Assembly (NCBI GenBank): GCA_028023455.1
Contig: JAQFVV010000055.1
Coordinates: 6,108,030-6,172,029 of the forward strand
Origin: Epiperipatus broadwayi
Lineage: Eukaryota; Onychophora; Udeonychophora; Euonychophora; Peripatidae
Direction of reading: 5' to 3'
DNA length: 64,000 bases
A model generated the notes under the pieces. It was given only the letters and a program-made list of their open reading frames with translations, searched no databases and was not told the DNA's origin. Position numbers and translations under genes: made by a program. Each line of letters opens with the position of its first letter. The first letter of the stretch is position 1. Shown here in pieces: positions 11,917 to 22,900 of the stretch.

Positions 11917-12396
11917 TATACATATATATTTATAAGGGACTTGAACTCAAGACTTTAAAAACACCCACGGCTATCCAATCCATCTTATATAACTGATGCA
12001 CATGACCACATACATATAAAAAAAGATAAGTGATCTCCAATATACATATTTCATGCTGAACCAGTACTCATCAGTTGGCCCAGATCACCATCACCCACAC
12101 ATATATACAATCAGTGCTCAGTTTATATTAAGATAGCAAACCTTCAAACTTTAATGGCCAAGCTTCAATCTTCTCCATTCTCCAACTCTTCATAATATAA
12201 ACTGAGCAGTGATTGTATATGTGTTGGAGATGGTGATCTGGACCAAGTGATGAGTGCTGGTTCAGCATAAAATATGTATATTGGAGATCATTTACATTTT
12301 TTATACGTATGTGGTCATGTAAATCAGTAGTAGAAGATGTATTGGATAGTTGTGGGGTGTTTGAATGTCTGAATTCAAGTCCCTTATAATTATATT
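11917..12396. repeat. Family B foldback repeat, copy 3 (compact)
   Basis: The clearest family B palindrome. The left arm (11930-12190) and right arm (12191-12390) are inverted copies with almost no loop. Ends are 'gggacttgaactcaagact' and, on the other strand, 'gggacttgaattcagacat'. The arms meet where 'ccaactcttc' is followed by 'ataatataaactgagc'. Non-coding; would form a hairpin of about 200 bp. Confidence 0.85.
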
Positions 12397-15300
12397 AAGT
12401 TTAATATAAACAATATACTATTTAAATATTATATATTGTAACAAAATTTACGTTGGTCAAAAGATATTACCATTATAAATTAATAGCTCAAAAGGATTCA
12501 AATAAAATAAATATTTTATCTGAGTGACAGTAATCAAATAAATGAGATCCAATTGATTTCAAACTATATTAACATGAGCATAAGTTATGAAACAAGTGGT
12601 AAATAAACTTATTATGAGGGAATGGCATTGTAGCCAAAATATAAGATCAAAATGCTTATCTCAAACATATTAAAGATGATGAGCTATAAGTGGCAACTAT
12701 AATAGTCATCGAAATTTATTAATTCAATACTCAAATATTACTTATAGATAAAATATAGGTGGCTTAAACATTCATGAATTTCTACTTAAGCTCTATAAAA
12801 ATATATCGTAATTTCATAAGATCAGCAAATAGTGCTTGGAGGACTGGCCATTTCAGATATCTGGTATCTTGCCTATTACAAACTCTAGTGAGGCCGCCAT
12901 TACATCCTCCATAAACAAGCAGAAACTATAAACAATTATTACGAACAAACTATTATAATTCAGGTATATGGAAATCAAGTGGTAACACAATCAAATATCT
13001 CTCAATATATCCAACTGTAGATTTTACTCACTCTTATCTCTTGGTTGGATCTCAAGTGCATATCTACATGAACAACAAATGAATATGGTCTATCAGGGCG
13101 CCACTAGGTTAACTGGACCTAGACAAAGTTACATTTATAACTTTTTCACATGTACCAGGTTTGAATCCCTTTTTGGTACTTTATTTTTAATAAAAATGGA
13201 GGATTTTGCTTTTAGACCCATATCACTGCATGCAATAAATTTAGGTAAACATAAAACATCTTTAAACTAAAGTGGAGTATATAAAATTCATTAGACAGAA
13301 ATCATTTCCCAGATCTTAACATAATAAATGTGTTTCAATATGTTTTTATAGATTTTACTAGCTCAGATTATTATTATTAATTTAGGATGGCAATTCACTC
13401 ATCCTTGCATGAAATAGATGATGGAATGGTGGTTATTATAATAATAATAATAAGAAGAAGAAATCAATATTTATTTATGGCCTTTAAACATTTAAACAGC
13501 TCATTAATTAAAACGTGATGATGACGATGATGATAATGATAATGGTTAACCACAGCTTTAGGACTAAGCCCAATCATAAACCTAATTTTTATAAAGAAAT
13601 TCATAATTATTGCTTAATCTTAGTATATCTAATTGGAACTTAAATAGCTAATATTCACCTTGATGATGAATGATCACACTTAATAAAGACTACTCTTAAT
13701 GAAATATATACGCCTCGTTTAATAAAATAAACTAATATTTATTGCTGCATTTCTAACATATACATAAAAATTTCTATATCTACATGAAAATTGATATTAA
13801 CAATAACAACAATAATCATAATCGACTGTTTTAAAATCATAACATTAATTTTAAATTCTTCCCCCTTTCCCGTAAATGTATTTCAAATTGGATGTCACAT
13901 TGACCATGATTTTCACTCCATAAGGAAATGTCTCAAAAAAAAAAATAATAAACACTCTTTTTTTCTCTCTTTTCTCTTTCGCACACATACCTTTATAAAT
14001 CTAACATGTAAAGTAGAATGATAAAAAATAAATGTTAGTAGAAGTGGAAGAGCAAGATTTCCAGAACAAGTTTTAAATTATTTTCTCCCCCTCCCTTCTA
14101 CCCTCTGAAATGCTATACTTTAACTTAAAACACAATACTCTAATATTCCTAATATTGCCTATTGTTTTACGTTCACACACAATTACATATATGCAACAAG
14201 TATTATATTATGTATGTGCGTGTTTTATCCCCATAATGACAAAAATATTATTTAAAACAAAATAACAAAAAAAATAAAATGTTACATATTAATAACATTT
14301 CATAACTTTAAGTTAAAAGACAATCATAATTTTAGTATATATAAAATCATTAATGCTTATGTTTATCTTTATTGAGAAATTCTGGGTTTCAATTGATCTT
14401 GGTAGTTTTAAAAGTTCTTTAAACAAAAATATATCACTCTGTTGCTAAAATTTTACTAAGTCTCTGATATCATAAAGAAAATATATAAAAGAAAAACTTA
14501 TGATACCAGTTCTATTCTTTGTAGCGACTTCCAATAATTCAAATTTATCTTGTTCAATGTCTATATTTTGCAGCTACCATTTCCGTTTTTCCTTGGAACA
14601 ATCTCTTTCTTGAGGTGTATAATTATTTGATGATGATGATCCTATTGAGGTTCTTTGCTTTAGTGGACAATTTGGAAATCATTATATGAACTTTTCCTCT
14701 CTTCCTGTCAAGCATGATTCTTTTAGTGGATGAAGTACAGCAGTTGTTTTCACATTTATAATTTTTCTTGGGTTTAAACTCAGTTACTGGAACAATTAAT
14801 TGGACTTGATGATTTAATATTTATCTGTAGATTATTCATTTTCTTCAGATTTTAAATGCAGGTGAAGGTTTTCTTCTTTCTATTTAAAAAAATATCTTAT
14901 ATTATTTTCAGACAAGATCTTATATTATTTTCAGACAAGACATCTTTTCCTTCCTATATGATGCGCTGGCTGGATGGTCTGGTCAACAGATGAGACATAT
15001 ATTAATTTTCTTACCCCGCCATTCTTATATCTTCAATCCTCAAAAAAAAAAACTAATAACAAAAAAAAAGATTTCTGATTGAGATTTTTGTAGAGTTAAA
15101 AACGCTTGTCCTTTTTAGTTTTAAGATTTTTAAAAGTCTCTATAATATCAACTGATTTTCCAGACTACTTTTATATCCAATTTTTATTTCTATTTTTGAC
15201 CAATTCGTTTTTAGCTGGAGAGTGCAATCTTTTTTAGGAACATTAAAAAAAAATCACACACCTGGTTTCCAGACAAACTTTTGTTTTGACGGAAAAATAG

Positions 15301-16084
15301 TCTTAATCCTTTTTTACACCTATGTAACATCTCAAATTTGAGCTTCTTTCTTTTGATCTTAAGATGAGACATTTTTAAAATTAGACTTCTCACATCGTCT
15401 CTAAGTTTTTCAACAGAAAAACAACCCTTATAATACAAAATTGTTGAGTAAAAAAAATAATTTAACAGATTTTCTTCTTTTTCTTTCAATATTTAATAAA
15501 TAAAAATGTAGTTTATGTATGCAATGTACACACACACTCATTCAAATTATTTATAAACTGACATTAAAATAATCTAATTGCTAGCTTAGTAATTATAACC
15601 CTAATATTTAAAATTAAATCCTTAGCTTCTAAATCCAAATTACAGTTATAGAAAAGCAAAAATAGAAGTATAGAATAAGATATTAAAATTTAGCAAGTGT
15701 AGGTTAGTTTTAAAGAAAGTTAATATGTGTAATTTAAAAGTGACTAACTAAATAACTTTTATAACACACACTGCCTATACATATGCATTATAACTTTATT
15801 TTTTAACAAAAAAAAATTAAATACTGAATAATTAACTGTGTGTACTACTCTTTTTGAGTTTTCTATCAACACAAAAACAAATAAAGAATATAACTGTTGT
15901 CCCACTCTTTTTCTATCTTAAACTTTTAGAACTTGATCTTGTAGGGTTTAAACTTGGATGCCCTACAGCTTCCTTTTTATATAAAAATGTGATGATGATT
16001 TTTGTTGTACATTTTCTTTCATGCACATTATTACAAATTTAGCTAATGACTAAATAGTAATGGCACAAATATATACTATTAAGT
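12397..16084. other. AT-rich DNA, simple repeats, no gene recognised
   Basis: Contains an (ATA)/(AAG) tract at 13431-13460, a (GAT)-rich tract at 13515-13545, and an exact 23-bp tandem duplication at 14894-14916 and 14917-14939. Frames are short and compositionally biased. No transposon or exon could be supported. Confidence 0.6.
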
Positions 16085-16745
16085 CGCAACCCTATTTCTT
16101 CTACTGGTTTTGTCACCAAATGTAAACTAAAGTAATCAATAGATGTTAGATGGTAATGCTTTATAAATACCTATCCAATACTTTCCTGTTTACATCCCCG
16201 GATTAGTTCCTAGCTTATGGCATCAATCAGTGGATTTTTGGGGATCTAGTATACCTTTCCTCAGGCAACCATCATTTACAAACTTTTTTTTATTATCAAC
16301 ATCTTATCATTAGAGAAAAGGAAATAGAGATGATTCTTAATAATAACTTGTAGGTAGAAGTCATACAATGTTTCATTGGCATCTTGGTCAAGAGATAAAC
16401 ATATCTACAGCTATTAAAAGACGGAAGAAACCAAAACACATACTGAACCATCAGACCTTGCAAGCAAATTGCTTAGATCCAAAACATTAAATATGTTTTT
16501 AAATTTCAGGCCGATAGCTTGATAAAAAAAAAGATGGTTGCTGAAGAAAAAGTATACTGGATTCAAAAAAAAAAAAAATGGATACATTAGATCCAGATCC
16601 CAAACTCCTCATTGGTGAAAACCATAAGTTATAAGTTTGGACATATAAATAGGATAGCACTGGATAGGAATTTATTAAGCTCTGCCATCTGGTATATACT
16701 GATTACTCAAGTTTGCATAATATGGCAAAACTGGAGTAGATGAAA
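16085..16745. repeat. Family A foldback, both arms
   Basis: The left arm (about 16113-16310, minus orientation) and right arm (about 16505-16745, plus orientation) are inverted family A arms. Each ends in the family signature 'agtaatcaatagatg' or its complement. Both contain decayed hammerhead-like cores: on the minus strand near 16205-16250 and on the + strand at 16605-16650, where CUGAUGA has become UUGGUGA. The 'actcctcat' 5' stem-I flank is retained. The internal region is unassigned. Confidence 0.7.
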
Positions 16746-17809
16746 TATATCTGCCACTTAAAGATAGTGTATAGGTGATGGTCATTAATTAAACAAAATA
16801 ATCAATATTTTGAGCAAGAATCTACTCTCTCATAAGGACATGTTTATGCTGCATACATTCTTTGTTGTATCATTTAAAATTAACTTATGGTCCATAGAAA
16901 ATTAATATTGCAGAACTTCTACGTAATGGAATAACAGGAAGTACTATTACCATTGGAAGAAAACGTGAAGCATTTGCAATGCAAACTAGTGTTAAACAGG
17001 CATGATATATGTATAAGCTCAGACTTTATTTTTATTTCAGTGGACTTTTCAACCGTTTAAGAGTGGTTTTACAAAGCAGAATCAGTTCATGAGAAAATTT
17101 TAGGATAGAACTTTTAATCTGAATCAATTAAAAGCAAAAATGATACTTTCGTGCCTTCTTGATAACCCTATGCTGATAATTGTATTATTCTTCCCTATTC
17201 AAAGAATGGTCCGTAGAATGTTCTTACGTTTTGAATGGAATATACAAATAATTTATGTTAGTAATTAATGTTCAGAAAACCCAGATGTTTTACTGTCTGG
17301 TGATGGAAGAAAATTTTTCAGCAATTTCTCCTTTTTGGATGATAGACAATTTGACAATATGGTTCAGTTTAAATATCGATAGTTTTTTAGAAATAAACAT
17401 GAAGTTGCATTCAAAGTGCAGCATGATTCAAATACGCTGCTGCTGCGTTGAATGGGTTAAGATATAGCAGTTGCCATAGTAACTACTTCATCTAAATTTA
17501 TTACATGCAGAGCTGTTATTCGGTCAAATTTACTGTATAAAAACCAGACACGGATTCCCTTCAACGTAATATATAAAAATACTGGGAAAGGTCTATTTAA
17601 AAACACTTCAATGATATTTCAATAATGTGATTATAACATGATAAGACTAATGGTATAGTCTTCGACTCGCTGGAAGTCATGATATGAAAGCTGTAATTGA
17701 AAAGAAATGCATTTTCATTGGATAGAGCATTTTTAAATAATGTAATTTTAGCAATAGTTATTTTATTGTGAATTTAAGCATACAGCAAAATTCTTTTTTT
17801 CTCACCGCA
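16746..17809. other. AT-rich DNA, no gene recognised
   Basis: The largest frame (17255-17467) has no recognised motif and no flanking splice-site context I could support. Confidence 0.5.
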
Positions 17810-18950
17810 TTTACACCACCTAGTACAAGCTTTAGTAATCAATAGATGCCAGGGTTTAAAAAATCTCTATCAAGTTTCCTGGCCAATATCCTCAAACTAG
17901 TTTCTAGCTTTTGGCTTTCATCAGTGAAGAGCTTTGGAGCTTGGAACAGTGCGCACCTGGAAATTTTAAATCTAATGCACTTTTCTCTTAGCAGCCATAT
18001 TTCACTTCTTTGCTTTATTATCAGGCTATTGGCCCAAATTAAAAACATATTTTGCTACAAACGAAAGATTATCAATATTACAAATTAACTACAGCTTAGC
18101 ATTGCTTTCAGCTGGATAGATCATATTCATAGCTCTAGATAAAGTCAGATTTGTAAGTGAAGGAGAGGATTTTTATTTATTGCATGGGTGATGTTGGAAT
18201 AAACCATGTCTCTATAAATTTTCTCTTTCAATTGTTGTGCTCAGCGCAAACTACTTTGATGTTAAGCGGATCGAAGTTGTGACCAGAATCGATACCATGC
18301 ACCTGGAATATTGATTTTATGTTGGGTCTGTTTTACCATGACTATCTATAGTAGTGCTAACCTTGTGTAGCTATTTGCATGGGATTAACTATAATTTAAA
18401 TTACACTGCAAGTAGGCCCATTGCAACTAATTTTGTAGATAATCTGGAGGGTCTGGTCTGGAGGTAAATTATCTTTAGTATTGTTTAATAACTGATTAAA
18501 TTGAAATGTTTATGTAGCTACATAGATCTGACACCAATTCACTATCTACATTTTATGGTGTCCTTAGTTTTCTATCTACTATAGGCCACCTGTCAGAAAA
18601 AAAGGTACCTATCGTTGATAAAATCTAAGAATACTGTAATATGTAAATAGTGAACTGGTTTCAGATAAATATAACTATACAAGCATGCTGTCTTAGATTG
18701 TAAACAATGTTTTTTTTTAATTTGGTCTAGTAGCATGATAGTAAAATCCAGAAGTAAAAAGTCCCTGCTTATATTAGAACCAAAAGATCAGATGCATTGC
18801 TCCTAAATCCAATGCACCTCATTGATGAAAGCCTAAAGTTAGAAACCAGTCTGGGTATATTGGATAAGACATTGGTTAGAAATTCATTAAGTACTACAAT
18901 CTGACATCTACTGATTACTAAAACTTACATTAAGTGGTATAAATGTGAAT
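17810..18950. repeat. Family A foldback, long copy with internal region
   Basis: The left arm 17810-18045 is in minus orientation and the right arm 18700-18950 in plus orientation. They share the outer 'cacctagt' and 'agtaatcaatagatgccag' terminal block and the hammerhead region. A second inner inverted repeat pairs about 18527-18554 with 18639-18668, and the same inner sequence recurs at about 63612-63645 next to another copy. The right-arm core (18829-18876) has UUGAUGA in place of CUGAUGA but keeps GAAAC and GUC. No ORF with recognisable domains lies inside. Confidence 0.75.
17887..17931 (-). ncRNA. Hammerhead ribozyme-like motif in family A left arm
   Basis: On the minus strand, CUGAUGA (17924-17918) is followed by stem II AAGCCAAAAGCUA (17917-17905), GAAAC (17904-17900), a UA loop and GUU (17897-17895). 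The 5' flank UCUUCA pairs with the 3' flank UGAGGA as six base pairs of stem I. One pair differs from copy 36696, where G stands opposite U; here it is A opposite U. The conserved core C3-A9 and G12-A15.1 are intact. Cleavage triplet GUU is permitted but usually slower than GUC. Activity is not shown by sequence. Confidence 0.6.
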
Positions 18951-19218
18951 AAAAAATATTTGCTGCTGAACAGCATTGTGCAAGTTACCATTGTAGTTTT
19001 CACCGAGGATACAAATCCTGTTTATACTATAAAAATTACTTCAAAGATATTCTAAAAAGGTCCGGAAACAATTGTTTTCACTATAAGAATACACTAAGAA
19101 TAGAATAGAAGTGAAATGTACAACCAAGTATGATGTTGAAGTATAACAGGAAAAAAAAAAGTTAGTAGCAAAAGAAATTTAATTTAAAGCTTCACAAAAT
19201 GTCAAACCAATTAAAAGG

Positions 19219-19412
19219 CAAATTGGATTCCAAGAGATTTAAAAGATCCAGAAAGAGACCACATGTGAGATGGACGGACAAAATAAGAACGTGTGCAGGG
19301 ATAATGTGGAGAAGAGAAGCCAGAGATAGAAGATGAATTTAACTTGGAGAGACCTTTATCTTGCAGTGGATTGATAATGGTTGACAATGATGATGATGAT
19401 GATGACTTGATA
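19219..19412 (+). pseudogene. RTE-like LINE 3' fragment with TGA microsatellite tail
   Basis: Translates to NWIPRDLKDPERDH/RPHVRWTDKIRTCAGIMWRREARDRR and LGETFILQWIDNG with frame breaks. It ends in a (TGA)n tract at about 19387-19412. The 5'-truncated structure with a trinucleotide tail is typical of RTE-type retrotransposition. Confidence 0.8.
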
Positions 19413-19782
19413 AAATATTGGATATTTTTCTATTCACAAATTGGTTTATAAAATCATCAAAAATTCATCTAATTTTTCATTCTATTTTATCTTTTCCCCG
19501 TCTTTTTCCTGAAGTTAGAAAGATCATACTTCTTTATGAGCGGCTACTGGTAAATATTTATAAAAGAATAAATTAATGTTTGGACTTTTGATAAAGCATA
19601 TGTATTGTGAGGATTTGATATACTCTTTTGCAGTGTAATTTCTGTTAGCTGAAAATGAATACGAGATTGATATAAAATTTATTGCTACTATTAAATATAT
19701 TTCTATAGTGTATATCAACCTTACACAAGGTAAGGACTGGTTTCTATCTGCTTTTAACACTTTGTAGAGGGAAATAATCATA

Positions 19783-19900
19783 CACATAAGACAATAGACA
19801 CGTGAAAAAGATTTATGATCCCAAGATATATATTTCTTGCTGAATCAGCATTCATCATTTGACCTAAACCACAATCTCTTACATGTATCTTTATATAGCC
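19783..19900. repeat. Family B fragment (left-arm part)
   Basis: Shares 'cacgtgaaaaagat', 'tatatatttcttgctgaa', 'cagcattcatca' and 'aatctcttacatgtat' blocks with family B left arms. No matching right arm is present. Confidence 0.6.
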
Positions 19901-20088
19901 AGCCAATTACTACAGTTTAACTAATGTTTTTAAAGATAATTACAGTTTAACTAATAGGTGTCAAATTTACTGCCTTCACAACATGTTAATTTAACTTCAA
20001 TTTATGATAAATATTCTATCAAATTTGAACTAAATAGTACATCACATTCAATAATAATGATACCGTAAACACCAACATGTAGAACATT

Positions 20089-20310
20089 GGAGATCAAAAA
20101 AGATCAGTGATAAAATTCTACACAAAACTTGGCACAAATGCCACACAAATGTATGAAATGGTGCAAAAAATTTGTTACCATGCCACTATAAATTGACACT
20201 CTGTTCACAAATTTTCTAAGATTACCAAAATTACGGTGACCAGTATGAGGGCATCACTAGGCATATAGCCTAGAACTAGAACGAGAAAAATTTTCAACGA
20301 TCATAATGAT
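20089..20310 (+). pseudogene. mariner transposase N-terminal (HTH) remnant
   Basis: The translation GDQKRSVIKFYTKLGTNATQ is followed by MYEMVQKICYHATIN, a stop in place of an expected Trp, then HSVHKFSKIT and later PRTRTR. This follows the mariner layout: an HTH beginning IKF-LGK-ATE-, an aromatic second helix, and a basic linker. Two in-frame stops and no catalytic region make it a fossil. It differs from the mariner at 7134-7881, so it is a separate lineage or insertion. Confidence 0.65.
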
Positions 20311-21164
20311 AATTTATTTATGTACTGAGGTTACATAATAAATTTTAAGATGTAATCTTACGCGGACTTTACCAATAGCATCATTAAATAGGAGAGTAAT
20401 TTTAAAAAGTTAATAGTTACTTAAAATATTGACCATGATAATATTAGAGGGAAAAAAACTCCAATCTTGATAAGTGAACAATAATATAAAACAGGTTATC
20501 ACTTTCTATTTAGGGATTAAAAACAGAATGATTATATGCCTAGTTTTCAAAGGAACATCCAATTCATGTTATTCTATCCAGTTTAGCATTTGTCCTGCTT
20601 TTATTTTATCACCAATGCTAACAGGAGAAACAGGCAAAGGCATAAGAAACGGTGATAATGTAATGCTAACAGGAGCATTAATGATGAAATTTTTGTGATT
20701 AATTTTCTACAAATTTTTTTATTTCCTTTTTTTTCCAAAATATTTTAGCAATGGATAACTTGCATCGGATAGAAGTAAATAAATAAACTGTTTTTAAATT
20801 GTAAATAATGAACACATATACAGTATATGCGTGTATGTGTTAGAGAAAAAATCGTAATATTAATAGCTGAGCACGCATTTGGTATACCAGACTCATGGCC
20901 AGCAAACTAAAATAGATATATATTATTATTCCTTTTCCCCCTTTTCATTTATCTTTGTATTAAATTAATAAAACATTTTTAACATCTGCAACTGAAAAGG
21001 TTTTATTATTTACTTTTTAGATATCATTGAGCACACTTTGAGGTATTTCACACCAAAAGCACGCTCAGTTATATCTAAAAAATAAATTAAAAACTTTTTC
21101 GGTTGGATGTCAAAAATGTTTTGCATATATATTAAATACTGATCAAATTGACTTTTTGAAAATA
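20311..21164. other. AT-rich DNA, no gene recognised
   Basis: Short frames only. A short inverted pair of 'tttttagatat' type lies near 21014-21080. No exon or transposon supported. Confidence 0.5.
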
Positions 21165-21425
21165 ATTGCAAAATTCCATAACTTCTCTTATTGCACTTTT
21201 CACAATGTTTAATTTATGACAGTTTTGACTGGCTAGCAGACTTCTTCAGATATTCTGTAATTCATAAATCTCCTTGCAAATTATAAATAAACGATTTTGT
21301 TACTTTGTACTTTGAACTTAAGAAAGCAAAAAATATTTAAGAATATTGAAGAAGAGTGTTAGCTAATCAAAACTGCTGTAAATTGAATAAAACATTGTGT
21401 GTTAATAAAGATTTAATAGAAACAA
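21165..21425. repeat. Family D inverted repeat with decayed hammerhead-like cores
   Basis: The left half around 21205-21255 (minus: CUGAAGA at 21249-21243, then AAAAC in place of GAAAC) and the right half around 21345-21400 (UUGAAGA..AAAAC on +) are inverted copies separated by about 100 bp. Both cores have lost the G of GAAA, so this is the oldest-looking family D copy. Confidence 0.6.
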
Positions 21426-22085
21426 TGCAATAAAAATAAAGCAAGTTTTGAACATCTTGGAGGAATTAATGAATACTTATATTTTAACATTATATAACAT
21501 ATATACATTGTAATGATATAGAGAAACAGGTGAACCTGGGGTGAGGGAAAAATCATCATCATCAACCCCAGTTACTTCAAAATTTAAATATACAAATAAT
21601 ATGAATAAACTACAAAATTTAAATATACAAATAATATGAATAAATATGAATCAATATAAAAAGAATGAGAAATGACTAAGAGATCAGCACAGAACTAACT
21701 AACTATAAATTCACCAACATTACAGATGAAATAATCATGCATCATCATGAATGATCAACAATATGATAAAAATAAATCAACAATCAATCTTGTGACTGGA
21801 TTTGATATGGGTCTACTATAGACCAGGCTAATTATTTAACCCTTGCCAACATGGGGAAGATTATTTAAACATTAATTTGGATGCACAAACTTAAGTGCTA
21901 ATCCATCAAAATATATAACAACAAAAACAATAATGAATGGGATATTAAAGCATGCTGATCATCATCAATGCTCTGGCATTTAGTACCATTAATGTACTAG
22001 CCAACTATAAATTTAATTTCTAATAAATACCAAACTAAATAAAATGCATTTTCCTGAAGGTTTGTGATGATGGTGTTCTAGCTGA
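21426..22085. other. Unassigned DNA with a 35-bp tandem duplication
   Basis: An exact duplication of a 32-35 bp unit occurs at 21578-21612 and 21613-21644. Nothing else is supported except a possible extension of family E at 22040-22085. Confidence 0.55.
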
Positions 22086-22259
22086 ATTTTTATATTGGAC
22101 TATTCCCATCATCTAATATGTGTGTTGAATGTCTTTAGAAAAGTTTAATTTTATTTAAATATTCCAAATACATTCAATTGTTAGTAATATCACAGCAAAT
22201 AGGTTAGTATATGTACCAACTGTTAGTAATATTACAGCGAACAGGTTAGTACATGCACA

Positions 22260-22298
22260 ATGTTTCAGGAGGTATTTTTCTCCCCTCTTCTTCAGGTG
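22260..22298 (-). ncRNA. Hammerhead-like core in family E left arm
   Basis: On the minus strand, CUGAAGA (22295-22289) leads into AGAGGGG, an A-rich loop and CCUCCU, which can pair as stem II with one bulged A, then GAAAC (22266-22262). The right-arm partner at 22648-22675 has decayed to GAAUC and a weaker stem. No UH cleavage strand could be placed with confidence, so this is a partial match only. Confidence 0.4.
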
Positions 22299-22499
22299 TT
22301 GCGGGGCTGACTAGTGACGGTACTAGCATGGGATTCGAACCTGGGTCCTTAGATTCTTGATTATTAAATTTTAAGATAATGCTCTAAACAACAGAACCAT
22401 TCTGCCAAAGGCAACAGTATGTAATAATTTCATATACTTATCTATGAACAGAAGAACCTCATAGATAAGTATATGAAATTACTACATACTGTTGCCTTT

Positions 22500-22625
22500 G
22501 GCAAAATGGCTCAGTTGGTTAGAGCATTATGCTTTTGGCAAGATGGCTCAGTTGGTTAGAGCATTACCTTAAAATTCAATAATCAAGAATCTAAGGACCC
22601 AGGTTCAAATCCCATGCTAGTACTG
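22500..22625 (+). repeat. tRNA-like SINE head with duplicated A box
   Basis: The A-box match TGGCTCAGTTGG occurs twice (22507-22518 and 22544-22555), followed by 'TTAGAGCATTA'. The B-box match GGTTCAAATCC lies at 22602-22612. Spacing from the second A box to the B box is about 47 bp, consistent with a tRNA-type pol III promoter. An inverted, degraded copy sits in the left arm at about 22335-22410. It is not a functional tRNA: the anticodon arm and acceptor pairing are not recognisable. Confidence 0.75.
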
Positions 22626-22900
22626 TCACTGGTCAGGCCAGCAACATCTGAAGAAGAGAGAAAAATACCTTTCGAATCATTGTGCATTTACTAACCTGTT
22701 TGCTGTGATATTACTAACAGTTGGTGCATATACTAACCTGTTTGCTGTGATATTACTAACAGTTGGTGCATAAACTAACCTGTTTGCTGTGATATTACTA
22801 ACAGTTGAATGTATTTGGAATATTTAATTAAAATTAAACTGTTCTAAACACATTCAACACACGTATTAGATGATGGAAATAGTTCAATATAAAGATACAG

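Larger units (their letters stand above)
22086..22900. repeat. Family E: 800-bp palindrome of a tRNA-like SINE composite
   Basis: The left arm (about 22086-22453) and right arm (about 22459-22893) are inverted copies over nearly 400 bp, meeting at 'atagataagtatatgaaat' blocks with only a few bases between them. Each arm contains, from the centre outward, a tRNA-like region, a hammerhead-like core, copies of a 41-bp unit (two in the left arm, three in the right at 22688-22808) and a terminal 'ttgaatgtatttggaatatt' block. The arms differ by scattered substitutions, so the duplication is not recent. Confidence 0.85.
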
